Positions 43,946 to 56,514 are shown, counted from the stretch's first letter. The stretch: 64,000 nt of DNA from Pseudofabraea citricarpa (GCA_029641185.1 JAPWGK010000002.1:1240001-1304000); one strand, 5' to 3'. Numbers and translations: made by a program. Notes: generated by a model from the sequence alone, not told the origin.

Positions 43946-46601
43946 AACTTGCATCTCTCTACTGGATGCATTTCATGTAATAACTATGGCGCGTCGGACG
44001 GCGATTAATGACTATGCAAGAAAATTCTCAATCACTGGTGTATTTACGCTCTTGGCAGGAAATGACAACACTCAATTACATATGAAGTTGACATGAAATT
44101 ATGTCGAAACATTTTGAACCATCATAAATCTATAGCTTCTGTTTATTCAAATCCATCAACCCTTTGTAAATTCATTTGATTTGATGTCGGTCTGACTTGT
44201 AGCTTACGTCCTTCAGGCGGGTGTACTTTACCGACACTCAAGTTTCGAGTTTCGGTTATGCATTGATGGGGTGATAGCAGCATGGCCCCGAGGTATTCTC
44301 ATCCCACCAAAATGAGAGCTCCAACTGTTCTTGAAAACCTTATGAATGCAAGCTCATGGAGGGATATGATTTACACATCAACTTGTAACTCGAAATTATA
44401 AGTGCATTGTCGGTTCTCGGGCAGAGGGACATAGTAAATTTGGCACTTAGCATGCCTGCACATCTTCCTTATACTTAAAACGATTGGAATCCTTCCAACC
44501 CGGTATTCCAACTACAAAATACTTGAAACTATTTAGATAACACATGATATGTTGTATGTTTAGAGTTTTCAACTTAGAAGCTAAGATATACTTCTGTAAT
44601 CATCAACCATCTGAATGAGTCATGTTGGCTTAGTACTGTCACACGAGCTAACAAACATCGCAATTATTTGGCGCGCCATATACAGCAAATTCCTTTTCTC
44701 TGGTAGCAGAGTCGAACATATTATTCTTATCTTGAATCTTAATAATCCTGATTCATAGGCTTTAATATTTTGTGAGTAAAAAGAGGTGGACTTGGTACCA
44801 GGTTGAAAGTTAAGCGACGTAGGACAAATAGAACAAGCATAAATGGGAGTTACGACTACTATGTATCTTTGTGAAACTTTGTATAAATGTGTGATTGTAG
44901 ATTATTAGTTCTGGAATGTATAATACTATTAGATCAGGTATATCTCTTGTGGGGAAACATTAACATAAGGAACAGATACGTGAAGTAATCAACCCTCAAA
45001 TAATCCGATATCGAATTGAATTTATATGAACATGATTTTCTATTTGCTTCACTTTGAGCGACAATTATAATTGCTAGGACAAATCAAAACAAGGTAGATG
45101 GTTCATATCATCTCGTTTGGGAATAGTTTGCATAATCTTTCTTTTTTTAGCATATACCAAGATGTGTCCTTTCTTGGTGTAACTAAGTTCGACTGGCGTG
45201 AACTTTGACCTTCCGCTTGTTGGTAGCGGGTATTATAAGCCAGCGGATACTTTGGTTACAAACCTTAAGAAACAAGGGTTCTTTTTTCCTTTTTCTGTTT
45301 CTCTTTTGACAAAAGACTTTCCTAGGAAAACGGCATATGATAGATAAATAAATCACATGAGCGAGAGAAGGAAAACATAGAGGTTACATCTAGTAAACAC
45401 AGAGTATCCTCGATATGCCTACAGATTTTATTCAGCTTGTCGAAGGTACAGATGAAATTACATAGGATATGAGATGATGTAAAACAACTCAGCACTGTTA
45501 CTTCCTACTACGAACTGCGGACGCTTTCCCATCATCTGCTGTAATACATGTACCACATAATGGCCCCCTTATATAGGGATGGAATTCGATACAGCACTAC
45601 TAAGATCCGCAGGTGCTCCAAGTATCCTGTCACAAACCATGAGCCGAAATGTCCAAGATGGGAATGAAGAGGCATACTTCTTCCCCGTTTCAGTTGCACA
45701 GCATCCACATAGAAGTGAGGCCGGCCAACAAACAATCTGCCATGCAGTGGGTCAACCAGCCAGCAATAAATGGGTTCAGGCAGTGATCATACAGCCAGGG
45801 CTACTGCAACAACAAATCCGATCGTAGGTCCTATAATTTTGCAACGACAAGGATTCTGGTCGGTACCGCATTGGAAGCAGACACAGGGGATAGGAACGCA
45901 GTCCATTGTGCTTGTGACAGAGGGATAAACAGTTGCAAAGACAAAAAGACAATGCTTTACTTTGAAACTTGGCCAGTAATCCAAGGCAAGCCGGTGTTGG
46001 TACTTAGGTAAGTAGGCCCTTCTGAAGAAGTGTAGTGGTAAGGACTAAAGTGGCGTAGACCAACGCAATAACTAACAAGGTGCCAGTAGTACGGACAGAT
46101 GGCCAGTACAGGCGTGAGAGATCAGTTCAGACACTACTATATGGTCATCGGATTCTGTATCAAGACCAGCGACCATGTCAAAATGGTGAATTATAGTACC
46201 GGTAGCGTTAGCTAGCGCAGTGAGAAGAGCTTCGCTTCAGTTTGAGCGTCTCTCTCCTCCTACTCACCTTCTTCTGTCATACCATAACACTACCCGGAAG
46301 GCTCCTCAATCACGGCAGCTGTCGCGTCGACCGCAGCTGCCTGTCAATGTGAAAACAAAGAACAAAAGAACATAACCAGCCACCTGCCAAAACAGTAAGA
46401 TCGAGTGTGACAATGACAGAGATGTATCTGCAGTCTCCTTTCGGCGAATCACGTGAAACAGACCAGGTATGATATCTCCGCTAGCGCCCGCTGTTTTCGC
46501 GGTTTTACTGATTCAGACGGCTCGTCGCATCGTAGACGCTCGAGATTTCACACCCAAAGAACGACCGCCGCCCGGTGAAGGAGCTGTACACAGTAACAGC
46601 G
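43946..46601. other. Long AT-rich intergenic region
   Basis: 2.7 kb upstream of the forkhead gene. Mostly AT-rich; the last 400 bp become GC-richer and probably hold its promoter and leader. No coding exon, RNA gene or mobile-element remnant is recognised. Confidence 0.5.
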
Positions 46602-49600
46602 ATGACTTCACCGCAAGCTGCCACGACAGATGTGGTCGCGGCAATGGCAGCCGCCCAAGTCAACGACGAGCCGCCCCATACAGAACAGACTGCTGCCACG
46701 GCGGTGAATGCCGAGCATGAGTATGCGGGTCTTGAGCCAGAACACGATCACGGAACCGAACTACTACTCGAAGAGACACACACGGGCAATGCAGATTCTC
46801 TGGACGCTTTGGAAGGCATGGCGGGGATATACGGTCAACATTACATGAGTCAACCACCGGAAGCCGCGATCCCAGAAGGCGCAGACTTGAGCCAAGATAC
46901 TCAGTCGGGCTTCATGCCTACTCAAGACAACATGGACAGCGTGATGGCATTCAATGCCTTGATGGGAGGCTCAGCATTAGATAATTCCATGGGACTCTAC
47001 TATCACAACCACGACACAGACCCAATGAATATGACTTCGGGTGCCGCGCAAGGCAATTCAGATCCTTATCTAGACCCATCTCCTGAGATCCACAGCTTAG
47101 ACCAGACACGTATTTCTGCCTATGCCAAATTAGAATTCGACGACGGAGAGTTTTACATGAACACTTATTCTGTTGTCCTGGGGAGAGATATCCTCGCATC
47201 TAAGGCTGCTGGGCGCCGGGACAAGGAGAGACTCTTGGAGGGACAAAATGTTGCTTCGGGAGATCCAAAGACACCTACGCATCCCAGAACACATGGCAGT
47301 CGGTTCTCTAAGTCAGCAATCAGCGAAAGTGGAGGCATATTGAGAGATGGGGATGACTCTAATAGTGATTCTCGTGCCAGAAGAAGGGAGCGCAAGAATC
47401 GCAAAGCTAGCAAGAAGACAAGATCGACAGGTTCCTCAGTCCGCCATCCATCTAGGAGAAATTCCCTTGTAATGCCAAACGGACGAATAGAATACCAACC
47501 TCAACCACAAACGAGAAGAACTGCACCGGAAACAGCAGGAGCAGTACCCGTTGATCCGGCCTCTCTCCGACCTTCTCCAAATGACTGCCCTCTAGTTGGT
47601 ATACATCCTCCACGTGATGTTGCTGCGTCTGGATACAAAGCTATTTCGCGAGAACATGTCAAAATAGCTTTCAACCCCCACAGATCTCTCTTTGAGGCAA
47701 TCATAGTCGGTCGAAATGGTGCTTTCGTTGATGAGATCTTTTATCATCACAATGAAGTCATATCGCTTAAGAGTGGTAGCATCCTGCAGATAGGAGGCGT
47801 GGTGGTGAAATTCGTCCTACCTGATGTTGCCCTAGGCGAAACCGGTGCTGAGAATCGACTGGAGTATGAAGGCGAGAATGTGATTACAGATCGTTATTCT
47901 GAAGGTGGGAAGGAAATGAGTTTTGATTTTGAGGAGAATGCCCGAGTCGGTGCTTTGAACGCAGACACAAGCGAGGAGGTGTCAGATGACGAACAGGGGG
48001 GAAGAGTGCATGCGGCTGATCTTGAGGATCTCGAAGACCCAAATGCTGGTGATGATGAAGACGAAGTGGATGAATACCCTGAAATAGAAGACTACGGCGA
48101 AGATGATGCCGAAGGAGAGGAGGAGTTTGATACCAACGGCTATGGACTCGCCAATAGTGTAGAGGACCAGGACAGCCAAGATGAAGCTCATATTGGAAGC
48201 AAGCCTCAGCAAAAACCAAATGACGAAGCCAAACCACAGAAGAAACGCGGTCCTGGCCGACCTCCAAAGAATGGCATCATGTCTAAGAGGGAGCAGCAGC
48301 TTGCAAAGAAAGAGGCTTTGGCACAGGAAAAGGCAAAGAAGACGGTGCCACAGCAATCAGAGACTGGCAAGGAAGGCTTCGAAGGGAAGGAACCAAAGGA
48401 AGGCAAAGATGGCAAGGTCAAGAATAAGGTCGGAAGACCTCGCAAGCACCCTAGGCCCGATACCCCTCCAATTAAGACCGAAAAGAGGAAGTACACCAAG
48501 CGGAAGCCTAAGGACCCCAATGATCCCAATGCTAAGCAAGATGGTTCTGGTGAAGAGAAGAAACCAAAGAAAGAAAAGGCCCCTAAGCCGCCTCGTTCGC
48601 CATCTCCGACCTTCGATGTAAGCCAACTTTCAGCAGAGCAGATGGCTAAGCCACAAGCCAACTACGTTACCCTCATCTATGAAGCTCTTTCAGCCTCACC
48701 CGCTGGCCAGATGTCTCTACCACAAATCTATCGTTCAATTATGCGGAAATATCCTTTCTTCGTAGTAAAGTGCAATACGAATGGATGGCAAAGCAGTGTT
48801 CGCCATAACCTATCACAGCATCATGCGTTCAAGAAAGTTGAGCGAGATGGGAAGGGTTGGATGTGGGCGATTGTATCAGGAGTCTCAATCGAAAAGGAGA
48901 AGAAGCGAAGAAGTCCACCGCCTCCACCACCCCATCACTATCCACAGCAGATATACTCTGGACCACCACCACCTGGGTATATGCCTTACGGTCCTGGTAT
49001 GATGCCCCCACCAGGATACCCGATGGTTCCAGTGCCACAGTATCAGCCTGGACAACCCCCGCAACACTATATGCAAGGACCCCCTCAAATGAATGGTTAT
49101 CCGCAGCTTCCACCAGGTCATATGCATGCCCCACCGCCTCAAGGGTTTGTTGCTCCAATACCTGCACAATTAGCTCCAGTTATAGCTAGTAGTGGAACTT
49201 ACAGCTCGCCATATGCTCCGAAGCCAACAACTGCCGCGACGTCTCAATCAACCGAGAACCAGCCGCAACCAGCTCAACCTTCTCAGCCTTCTCAGTCTTA
49301 CCCTCAACAACCGCCTCAGGCTCAGCCGCAATCACATCCTCAAACCCAGGCACAAGGTCAACCTACTGGTGCACCGCAAGCTCAGATGCAGCCACAGGGA
49401 CAACACCAGCAAGCTCAGCAGCCGGCCATAGGTCAAGCTCCATTGACTGCTCCAGCAAACAATGTGCCAGTTTCGCATCCGAGTGCAACTTTTGCAGCCG
49501 CACCAGTATCTCATAGCCCTGCTGTTCAGACAAATAACACTCCAGTGCCAGGTCGGCCACAAGAGCAGCCTGTCAATTCAAGTCAGCCTACATATCACAC

Positions 49601-50387
49601 CCAGAATACGACACAGAGTCAAAATACCATGCAAGCTCCATCTCCTGTCCAGGCTTCTCCACTACCGCAACCACCGCAACCGCAACAACCTACACCAGTG
49701 CCTCAACAAGCTCAGCAGGGGCTACCTCCTCTTCCTGCAGCTATAAGAGACAATGAGACATTAATGACAGTCGTCAACAACTTTAGAGTCAACCTGGTCA
49801 AATCATTGAAACCAAAGAATGAAAATGCAGAGGCAGTCGTGGATTCTGCAATTGCCCGAGTCTTGGGCGTTACTACAAAAAGTGCTGTGTCTGGAGACCC
49901 ACAAGAAGATGCGATTGCCAACGCATTTAGCGGCATGCTCGCCAAGATTCCAAACCTCGGTTTCAAGCCAAATCAGCCATCGATTGTATCAAACCGCAGC
50001 TCACAACAACCGCCTTCACCCCAAGCAAAACCTGTGACTCCCAATGTGCAAGAGAAAACGGGTCCAACAGTCGCACGACCGTCATTCGCCGGTCAAGCTC
50101 AAAGTCGTCCTTCAGTTCAAAGACCACCGATGACAGCTCTAGGTATTAAGAGAACAGAATCAGCGAGCCCAGCACCTCCACGACCTGGTACAGCATCTTC
50201 CGCTTCGCCAGCTCCCACGCCTAGCAGTACTGCAACGGTGACTAACACACCAAGTGCCGCACCATCAGTTGAGTCTGGACAAATTCCGGGACAGATCGCA
50301 GGACAGAAACGACCACTTGAGGACGCAGAAGATTTACAAGATTATAAGAGATTGTCTACGTCAGGACCACCACAACTGAAGACATGA
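46602..50387 (+). CDS. Fhl1-like FHA/forkhead transcription factor
   Basis: A single exon. I start at ATG 46602 (MTSPQAATTD), giving 1261 residues. A split FHA-type domain has its first strand set near residues 168-200 (AYAKLEFDDGEFYMNTYSVV LGRD) and the rest at about 325-410 (KAISREHVKIAF, IIVGRNGAFVDEIF). A basic Ser/Arg-rich insertion lies between. An acidic region follows, then two AT-hook-like motifs (KKRGPGRPPK, about 546; NKVGRPRKHPR, about 608). The forkhead domain (about 682-770) has YVTLIYEALSASPAGQMSLP and NGWQSSVRHNLSQHHAFKKV. The C-terminus is Pro/Gln-rich. Yeast Fhl1 binds ribosomal-protein promoters; that role is probable but inferred for the fungus. Confidence 0.92.
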   Translation: MTSPQAATTDVVAAMAAAQVNDEPPHTEQTAATAVNAEHEYAGLEPEHDHGTELLLEETHTGNADSLDALEGMAGIYGQHYMSQPPEAAIPEGADLSQDTQSGFMPTQDNMDSVMAFNALMGGSALDNSMGLYYHNHDTDPMNMTSGAAQGNSDPYLDPSPEIHSLDQTRISAYAKLEFDDGEFYMNTYSVVLGRDILASKAAGRRDKERLLEGQNVASGDPKTPTHPRTHGSRFSKSAISESGGILRDGDDSNSDSRARRRERKNRKASKKTRSTGSSVRHPSRRNSLVMPNGRIEYQPQPQTRRTAPETAGAVPVDPASLRPSPNDCPLVGIHPPRDVAASGYKAISREHVKIAFNPHRSLFEAIIVGRNGAFVDEIFYHHNEVISLKSGSILQIGGVVVKFVLPDVALGETGAENRLEYEGENVITDRYSEGGKEMSFDFEENARVGALNADTSEEVSDDEQGGRVHAADLEDLEDPNAGDDEDEVDEYPEIEDYGEDDAEGEEEFDTNGYGLANSVEDQDSQDEAHIGSKPQQKPNDEAKPQKKRGPGRPPKNGIMSKREQQLAKKEALAQEKAKKTVPQQSETGKEGFEGKEPKEGKDGKVKNKVGRPRKHPRPDTPPIKTEKRKYTKRKPKDPNDPNAKQDGSGEEKKPKKEKAPKPPRSPSPTFDVSQLSAEQMAKPQANYVTLIYEALSASPAGQMSLPQIYRSIMRKYPFFVVKCNTNGWQSSVRHNLSQHHAFKKVERDGKGWMWAIVSGVSIEKEKKRRSPPPPPPHHYPQQIYSGPPPPGYMPYGPGMMPPPGYPMVPVPQYQPGQPPQHYMQGPPQMNGYPQLPPGHMHAPPPQGFVAPIPAQLAPVIASSGTYSSPYAPKPTTAATSQSTENQPQPAQPSQPSQSYPQQPPQAQPQSHPQTQAQGQPTGAPQAQMQPQGQHQQAQQPAIGQAPLTAPANNVPVSHPSATFAAAPVSHSPAVQTNNTPVPGRPQEQPVNSSQPTYHTQNTTQSQNTMQAPSPVQASPLPQPPQPQQPTPVPQQAQQGLPPLPAAIRDNETLMTVVNNFRVNLVKSLKPKNENAEAVVDSAIARVLGVTTKSAVSGDPQEDAIANAFSGMLAKIPNLGFKPNQPSIVSNRSSQQPPSPQAKPVTPNVQEKTGPTVARPSFAGQAQSRPSVQRPPMTALGIKRTESASPAPPRPGTASSASPAPTPSSTATVTNTPSAAPSVESGQIPGQIAGQKRPLEDAEDLQDYKRLSTSGPPQLKT

Positions 50388-51313
50388 AGAAGGAAGGAGA
50401 GTAAGGTGGAAGTGAGAGTATAAGGTTGGAGTTAATGATATGTTTTGGAGTTTTAAGGTTACGGCATAGCATGGGATAGCATACACAAAGCTGGAGGGAT
50501 GCTGCTGTGTTTCCTTTTACTCAATTGTATGGCGTTTAAGGTATATCCCATGTAGCGCAAACCAAAGTTAGCAGGGATTCGGAGTCGTGGAGTTTGGGAA
50601 GTGAAGCAATGGACTTAGCACACATTACATGTTAGGAGTTTAATGAAAAATTAAACTTTCAGTTTGAAAAATAAAGCGAGAATTACTTTGTCTCTATAAC
50701 TTGGTAAGAGTAGGCATTTATTGACGATGATCTCTCTGTGTCCAACTTAGGATAAAGAAGGTAAACTGTCCGCAAAGTCACATGAACAACTGCTGAGTAT
50801 AAGGCAAGAGAGAAAGTGGCAAGCTGTTTATGGAAGTGCCGAAAAGAAAGCCCCTATCGTACCCTGCTACTCACAACCAAGCGTACTTTCGTCGCATTTA
50901 GTGCTTCTATTACCCTTATTTTCTTTGGACTGATATTTGCTTCCAATAGAGGTTACAGGTATATGTAGATGCTCTTATGATATAAGTTATACCTCCACTA
51001 AAGAAATCGTATAACCAAACATCTTCCGCTCAACGACAGATAAATTGAACCTTTAAATCACAGCCAATAACACCCGCAAAATATCACCAAACACGCTCGG
51101 AGTAGGTGCAATTTCTCAGTAAATTCGTTGTATGCATAAAAGCAAGCAAGAAAGCTAAGCTAATACAGAAGCAGATAAATATGCAAATATCTCTGGATAC
51201 ATACAAGAAACCCCAGACCACAAAGGAAGGTATTTTCAAGAGACAACCTAGTTTACCACCAGCATCCTACTGTATTGTCATTCGTTGCCACAGCACAACA
51301 TGATGGCCCACGC
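50388..51313. other. Intergenic, tail-to-tail
   Basis: 0.9 kb between the forkhead gene and the secreted-protein gene. Nothing is seen beyond likely 3' UTRs. Confidence 0.6.
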
Positions 51314-51926
51314 TTAATCAGTGGCACTGACAGGCGCAGTAGTCTTGACAGCCACAGGCACGCTATCCGTCTGGCTGCTGCCATCCGAGTTCCACATCAA
51401 CGACCATACCCCTTCTTCATCCGTCGCCTTGGCCCAAAACTGAGCCTCGTACATGGAATCCGACATGTGAATAACCTGGCCTCCGAAGACAGAGAATCCA
51501 GTCGTGGTTATGTTGGCACTTGTGGATGTCGTGTTTGCGGATGTGAAGCCAGCCGCTTGGAATGATGTGCCGTCATCCACAATGTAGAATGAACCGGTAG
51601 TGCTTGTGCCATTGCTGGAAGAAGCAGTTGCGTTCCAGGCATCTGTGCCGGAGTCGCTGATCTCCCAGGTTAGGGAGGATAGGTTCGTGGTGTCTTCAGC
51701 TCCGACAAATGCTAGGCCTATGAAGAATGAATATTAGAGGTCGAGTTGAACTGAGGGAGAAGGAAAATCAAATACCATTTCCGTAGAGAATTGGGAGTCC
51801 GGAAATATTGGTGCCGTAGGCATAGAGGGTGACATTGGTCATGATTTCCCTCTTATGAAGCGGAACCGCAGAGCAAGCTACTACTGCCACCAAGGAGGCG
51901 ACAGAAAGAAGAGTTTTGAACTGCAT
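51314..51926 (-). CDS. Secreted Ser/Thr-rich protein of unknown function
   Basis: Two exons, 51926-51776 and 51717-51314 (58-nt intron), give 184 residues. I choose ATG 51926 (MQFKTLLSVASLVAVVACSA) rather than the upstream in-frame ATG because it starts an ideal signal peptide. A Kex2-like site (LHKR) precedes the mature part. The mature protein opens NVTLYAYGTNISGLPILYGN, is beta-rich, has several N-glycosylation sequons and no cysteine, and ends EEGVWSLMWNSDGSSQTDSV plus a short tail. I do not know a named family, although similar short secreted proteins are common in filamentous ascomycetes. An extracellular or wall-associated role is inferred from the leader only. Confidence 0.75.
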
Positions 51927-54001
51927 GGTTGAAATCCGAAATGAGGAAAGAGGGGAAAAAACTGGAAAGGTGAGAGGAGACAAAAAAGGAATGGAATGAT
52001 TGATCGACTTTCCGAAGAGTAAAGTGCAGAACTAAAACTGGTTTAGGACGACGGCTCGAGGAAATATATGTACCTACCCTACCCTACCGACATGTTGCAG
52101 AATTCTCGATGGCCTCTCTCCCCTCTCGCGCAGCAGATTCATTTAGGAAGCAGGATTCTCACAGCCCGTTTCCTTTTGGGCACTGGCACTTACGTACGCG
52201 AGTACGCATTGATCGAGATCTAATTCAAGCACATGTCGTCCAGGAAAGCGATCCAGCTCGAATCATGATAGCTCAGCTCATCTCAGCTTTGAGATGTCCT
52301 TCATCGGCCTATCCTATCATGCATAGCATGGATCACCATCTTCCGGCATGCGAGCGGGCGCAAGTACCAACACCGGCGAACACGAATCATATGCCGTGCT
52401 ATATGGTAAGGAGCAATAAGCGTAGAGCTTTGTGCAAAGGATGGCATTTGGATTGTGCACCAGTCAACTAGGAACACAAGCCTTCGACTCGCTATCTAAG
52501 CTTTTGTGCCCTTTGGACCAGGATGTACGCGTCAGACAGAGGCACGTTCGCAACACCTCGCTCCGGTAAGCGGGGAAACCCCTATTCACTAAGCGAGCGC
52601 CCTGAATGAATGAATGAAACTGAGCTCTCGTTTACTGGCCCACATTTGATATTATCGCAGAGGAATTCCATCATTTCTGATGACAACATATCACACGAGG
52701 TAGTAGACTTGGAGGGGCTACGTAAGTCTTCTCGATCGATCAACAGACGACACTATTGATTAGAAAAAACGGCTGGAAGACAGGAACCACTATACTCGTT
52801 TCGTCGGTTCGGCCCGTTTTCAAGCACTGCCAACTAAGCTCCGATGCCATCCAAGGCAGTTGAAGAGCTCTTTGATCAGTCCGGAGTAGCAGAAGATGCA
52901 CAGAATCAAAGTCACTAGCGCATATGATGCGCGTCTTAAACGCTTGACAAGCATTGCATGTCTCTCCGTCCCATCTTCCCCAAATCACTCATGGAGACCC
53001 ACATCGGCCTCTTAGTTGCCGATAGGCCGTCCTAGGAGGAATTTCTTACTGTAAACACCAATCCAGGGCTGTGAGTTACTATTCTTAGGGAGGTCTTCAT
53101 GCTGCTGCTTCGGATTGATCCATCGTGGAAGCTTTGACAGTGGCTTCGTTCCTTGCGGATGCGTAGCCGGAGGGTGGGTTACTACTGCACTGACTAGGCT
53201 GAATGCACAAGAGACGAGACTAACCGTTGTTATTTCAACGGCACGGCTGACGAACGAGCCTTCAATGGATCCCTTTAGAGTTTAGGTATAGGCTTGTCGA
53301 GGAGATTAAGCTTCCTACAGTACTCTTAGGGTGGAGTCCAAGTGTTCCTCTTTTTAACCTTGTCTATTAGGGTTGATGAGGTTTAGCGACTGGATGTACA
53401 CAGCCATTCTCTTGCCTATTGGTTTCATTCTGACTCTGATTACTCATTGATACTATCGCCCTGTATGCTCGAGATACCATTGTACGCAGCCTACTGAGGT
53501 TCTGACTCGAAGGAATTGTGGAATCTTGCGGCCTTGCCGCCTTCCTTCGCTTTGAAGACACCCCCTCGATCAAGGCAATGACCTCTCGTATTAGGACTAT
53601 TTTCATGTTGACGTACTCCTATGCATGATACTCGAGCGGCTGACCAAAGCACGTTCTCCACAAATATCATGCTGCATATGGGATTTTCGACGGTGAAGGA
53701 TGTCGAGCCGAATTGGTACATCGATGATACCGACAGGATGAACCAGCTGAAGTGCACATACGTAGTACGTAGACCATGATGGTTCCAAACAGGCAGTGCA
53801 GAACGTCCTGGAGGAGACCCTTGTGCGAATGGAAGCGAGCAGCAACAAGACATCCATCTGTACATGTGCAATATTTCGTATATGAGGAAGCTCGTGGCTC
53901 ATGAGATTTTCTTTTCTCCTCACCCTCAAGTTCTTCATTGCAACTTAGTCTCTCATTCATTCCTTTTTTTCCTATTGGCTCTTTCTATCCATTTCCTAGA
54001 T
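51927..54001. other. Intergenic, head-to-head
   Basis: 2.1 kb between the divergent secreted-protein and laccase genes, both exported. It may hold shared control sites, but none is recognised. Frames at 52109-52471 and 53491-53960 lack protein-like features. Confidence 0.5.
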
Positions 54002-55858
54002 ATGTTCTTTTCCTCTCTTTTCCTGGCGTCGGCTGCGCTCCAGGGCGTCTTCGCTGCTCCTAAACCGGCTTCCGATGTCAAGGCTCTCTCCAAGAGATGT
54101 ACCAACAGTGCAGAAGATCGGTCGTGCTGGGGTGACTACGATATCTCAACCAACTACTACGATGAAGTTCCTGATACCGGAGTCACTCGCGAGTATTGGT
54201 TCGATATACAAAACGGTACTGCTGCTCCAGATGGAGTAGAGAGAATCGTCTTGACCGTCAATGGTTCATTCCCTGGCCCAACTATCATTGCCGATTGGGG
54301 TGATACTGTCGGTAAGCTTAGATAGTTCCATAATACTTATCGAGCATCTCTAATTCTTCGTAGTCGTTCACGTTACCAACTCTATGCAAGACAATGGTAC
54401 CAGCATTCATTTCCACGGTATCCGTCAAAACTACACCAACTACATGGATGGTGTTCCCAGTGTCACTCAATGTCCTATTGCACCAGGAGACTCCTTCACT
54501 TACGAATGGCGCGCAACTCAATATGGCTCTTCCTGGTATCACTCCCACTTCTACGTTCAGGCATGGGATGGCATTCTCGGCGGTATCCTGATCAACGGCC
54601 CTGCATCAGCAAACTACGACGAAGATCTCGGCCACATCTTTCTCAACGATTGGTCTCACGAAACAGCCGATGTCCTCGCCGTTGAAGCTGCCACCACTGG
54701 TCCACCAACTCTCGACAACTGCCTGATCAACGGAACCAACACCTATGATGAGGGCGGATCACGATTCGAGACGACGTTTGTCGCTGGAACAAGTTACCGC
54801 ATGCGTCTTGTCAATGGAGCTGCTGATACTCATTTCAAATTCATGATCGATAACCACACTATGGAGGTTATCTCGACCGATTTCGTCCCCATCGTACCCT
54901 ATAACACTACGAGTCTCAGTATCGGAATGGGCCAGCGTTACGATATCATCGTTACTGCTTCCGAGGGTAGCGGTGATTTCTGGATGCGAGCTATCCCACA
55001 AGAGGCCTGTTCCGACAACGACAATGTAGACAACATCTTGGGTATAGTCCGTTACGACAGCACTTCGACTTCCGATCCTACCAGTTCCGCTTATGATTAT
55101 ACCGACTCTTGTGACGATGAAGATATGACCAGCCTGGTACCATATGTTGCTTTGGCTGCTTCCGGTAAGAATATCCTTCGCAGAATTGACATGACAAGTA
55201 TGCTGACGTCTTAATCTAGATGCTGAACTTACTGATGACTTTGCCGTCACTGTCGGCCGTAGCGACAACGTTATCCTGTGGTATATGGGCGGTACTTCTT
55301 TCGTCTCTCAGTGGGATTACCCAACTGTTCTTCAAGTCGCAGAAGGCAACGATACCTGGTCTGATGAGCAACATGTCATCGAGCTCGCCACCGCCAACCA
55401 ATGGGTATACTTCGTCATCGAGACTGCCTTCGCGCAAGCCCATCCCATCCATCTCCACGGCCACGATTTCTGGGTTCTCGCTCAGGGCTCAGGAACCTAT
55501 GATTCCTCCAGCACTACCTTGACTCTCGAGAACGCTCCCAGACGAGATGTCGCTATGTTGCCTGGCTCCGGCTATCTCGTCATTGCGTACTATACCGATA
55601 ACCCTGGTGTAAGTTCCTCTCTCTTCCTCTCTCTCTCTTGATGTATGTGAATTCGAAGCTGACGTTTTCTCTCCATAGGCGTGGTTGATGCATTGCCACA
55701 TTGCATGGCATACCAGTGAGGGTTTCGCGCTCCAGCTGCTCGAGCGTGAATCCGAGATGGTCGATCTCATGGATGTCTCGGCTATCAACAGCACTTGCGC
55801 CGCTTGGGATACTTATGCCACGACCGACTCCGTCGTCCAAGACGATTCCGGAGTGTAG
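54002..55858 (+). CDS. Laccase (ascomycete-type multicopper oxidase), secreted
   Basis: Four exons, 54002-54311, 54364-55164, 55220-55608 and 55679-55858, give 559 residues. A signal peptide (MFFSSLFLASAALQGVFAA) and a likely Kex2 site (LSKR) precede the mature enzyme. All four copper signatures are present: SIHFHGIRQ, SSWYHSHFYVQ, AHPIHLHGHDFWVLAQGSG and LMHCHIAWHTSEGF. The C-terminus ends exactly in DSGV, the ascomycete laccase C-terminal plug motif, with no extra tail to remove. Ten residues after the type-1 copper Cys stands Phe, where ascomycete laccases usually have Leu. Laccases oxidise phenols with reduction of O2 to water, in melanin synthesis, lignin breakdown or detoxification. Many N-glycosylation sequons fit secretion. 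Confidence 0.95.
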
Positions 55859-56514
55859 ATGTTTGTCTGAATTTTGATCTCTTAGCAGGAAGCTGAAAAT
55901 ATGCATGTATCATGGCAGGATGTTGTTCTCTTTGTGGAACTTGGTGATCGGATACTTGGCTAGTTGGTCGGTCGTTGCAGCGTCAGCGTGTTTTTGTTGC
56001 CTTTTCTAGGGTACTTGGAAAGTTCTACGGGCGAAAATATCTAGCAATCTGAATGGAACTCATTTTCTCTAATGATGCGAAAATCTTCAAGTCTGACATC
56101 GCTTTAATGGGTTTGCTCTTGTTACACGTTTTATCGGATTCAAGAGGTTAGTTGAGCATTATAAGACTTACTTTTTCGACTGAGGCTTTAGCATTTATGA
56201 TTTTCTATTTCTTTCGCTATCCAAAGAAAATATTAAGAATAAAGTTTTGTTCAATTGTTGTATAAGTAGTTTGACGTTGATTTATACTGTGAGTGCTTGG
56301 TAAGAAGTTGTAAAAGTACATTGCTTACGCCGCTAGTCTACTTTGGGAATGAATAAAAATAGTGGGTCGAGATCACTCTCACCTCGAGACCAGCTCAGCC
56401 ACTCCACTCTAAGACGAAGAAGATGTTCAGGCATCAGCCATCAATGACAGACATATATTATTACAAAGTGAAAGGCAACAACAGACTTCCATCTCTTGAG
56501 CCTGCAGACTAGCG
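55859..56514. other. Intergenic
   Basis: 656 bp, laccase 3' flank and NLR promoter; AT-rich centre. Nothing else. Confidence 0.6.

Noticed and set aside
49192..49746. Alternative-frame proteins within the forkhead gene
   Set aside because: They are shadows produced by the Pro/Gln-rich repeats of the true frame.
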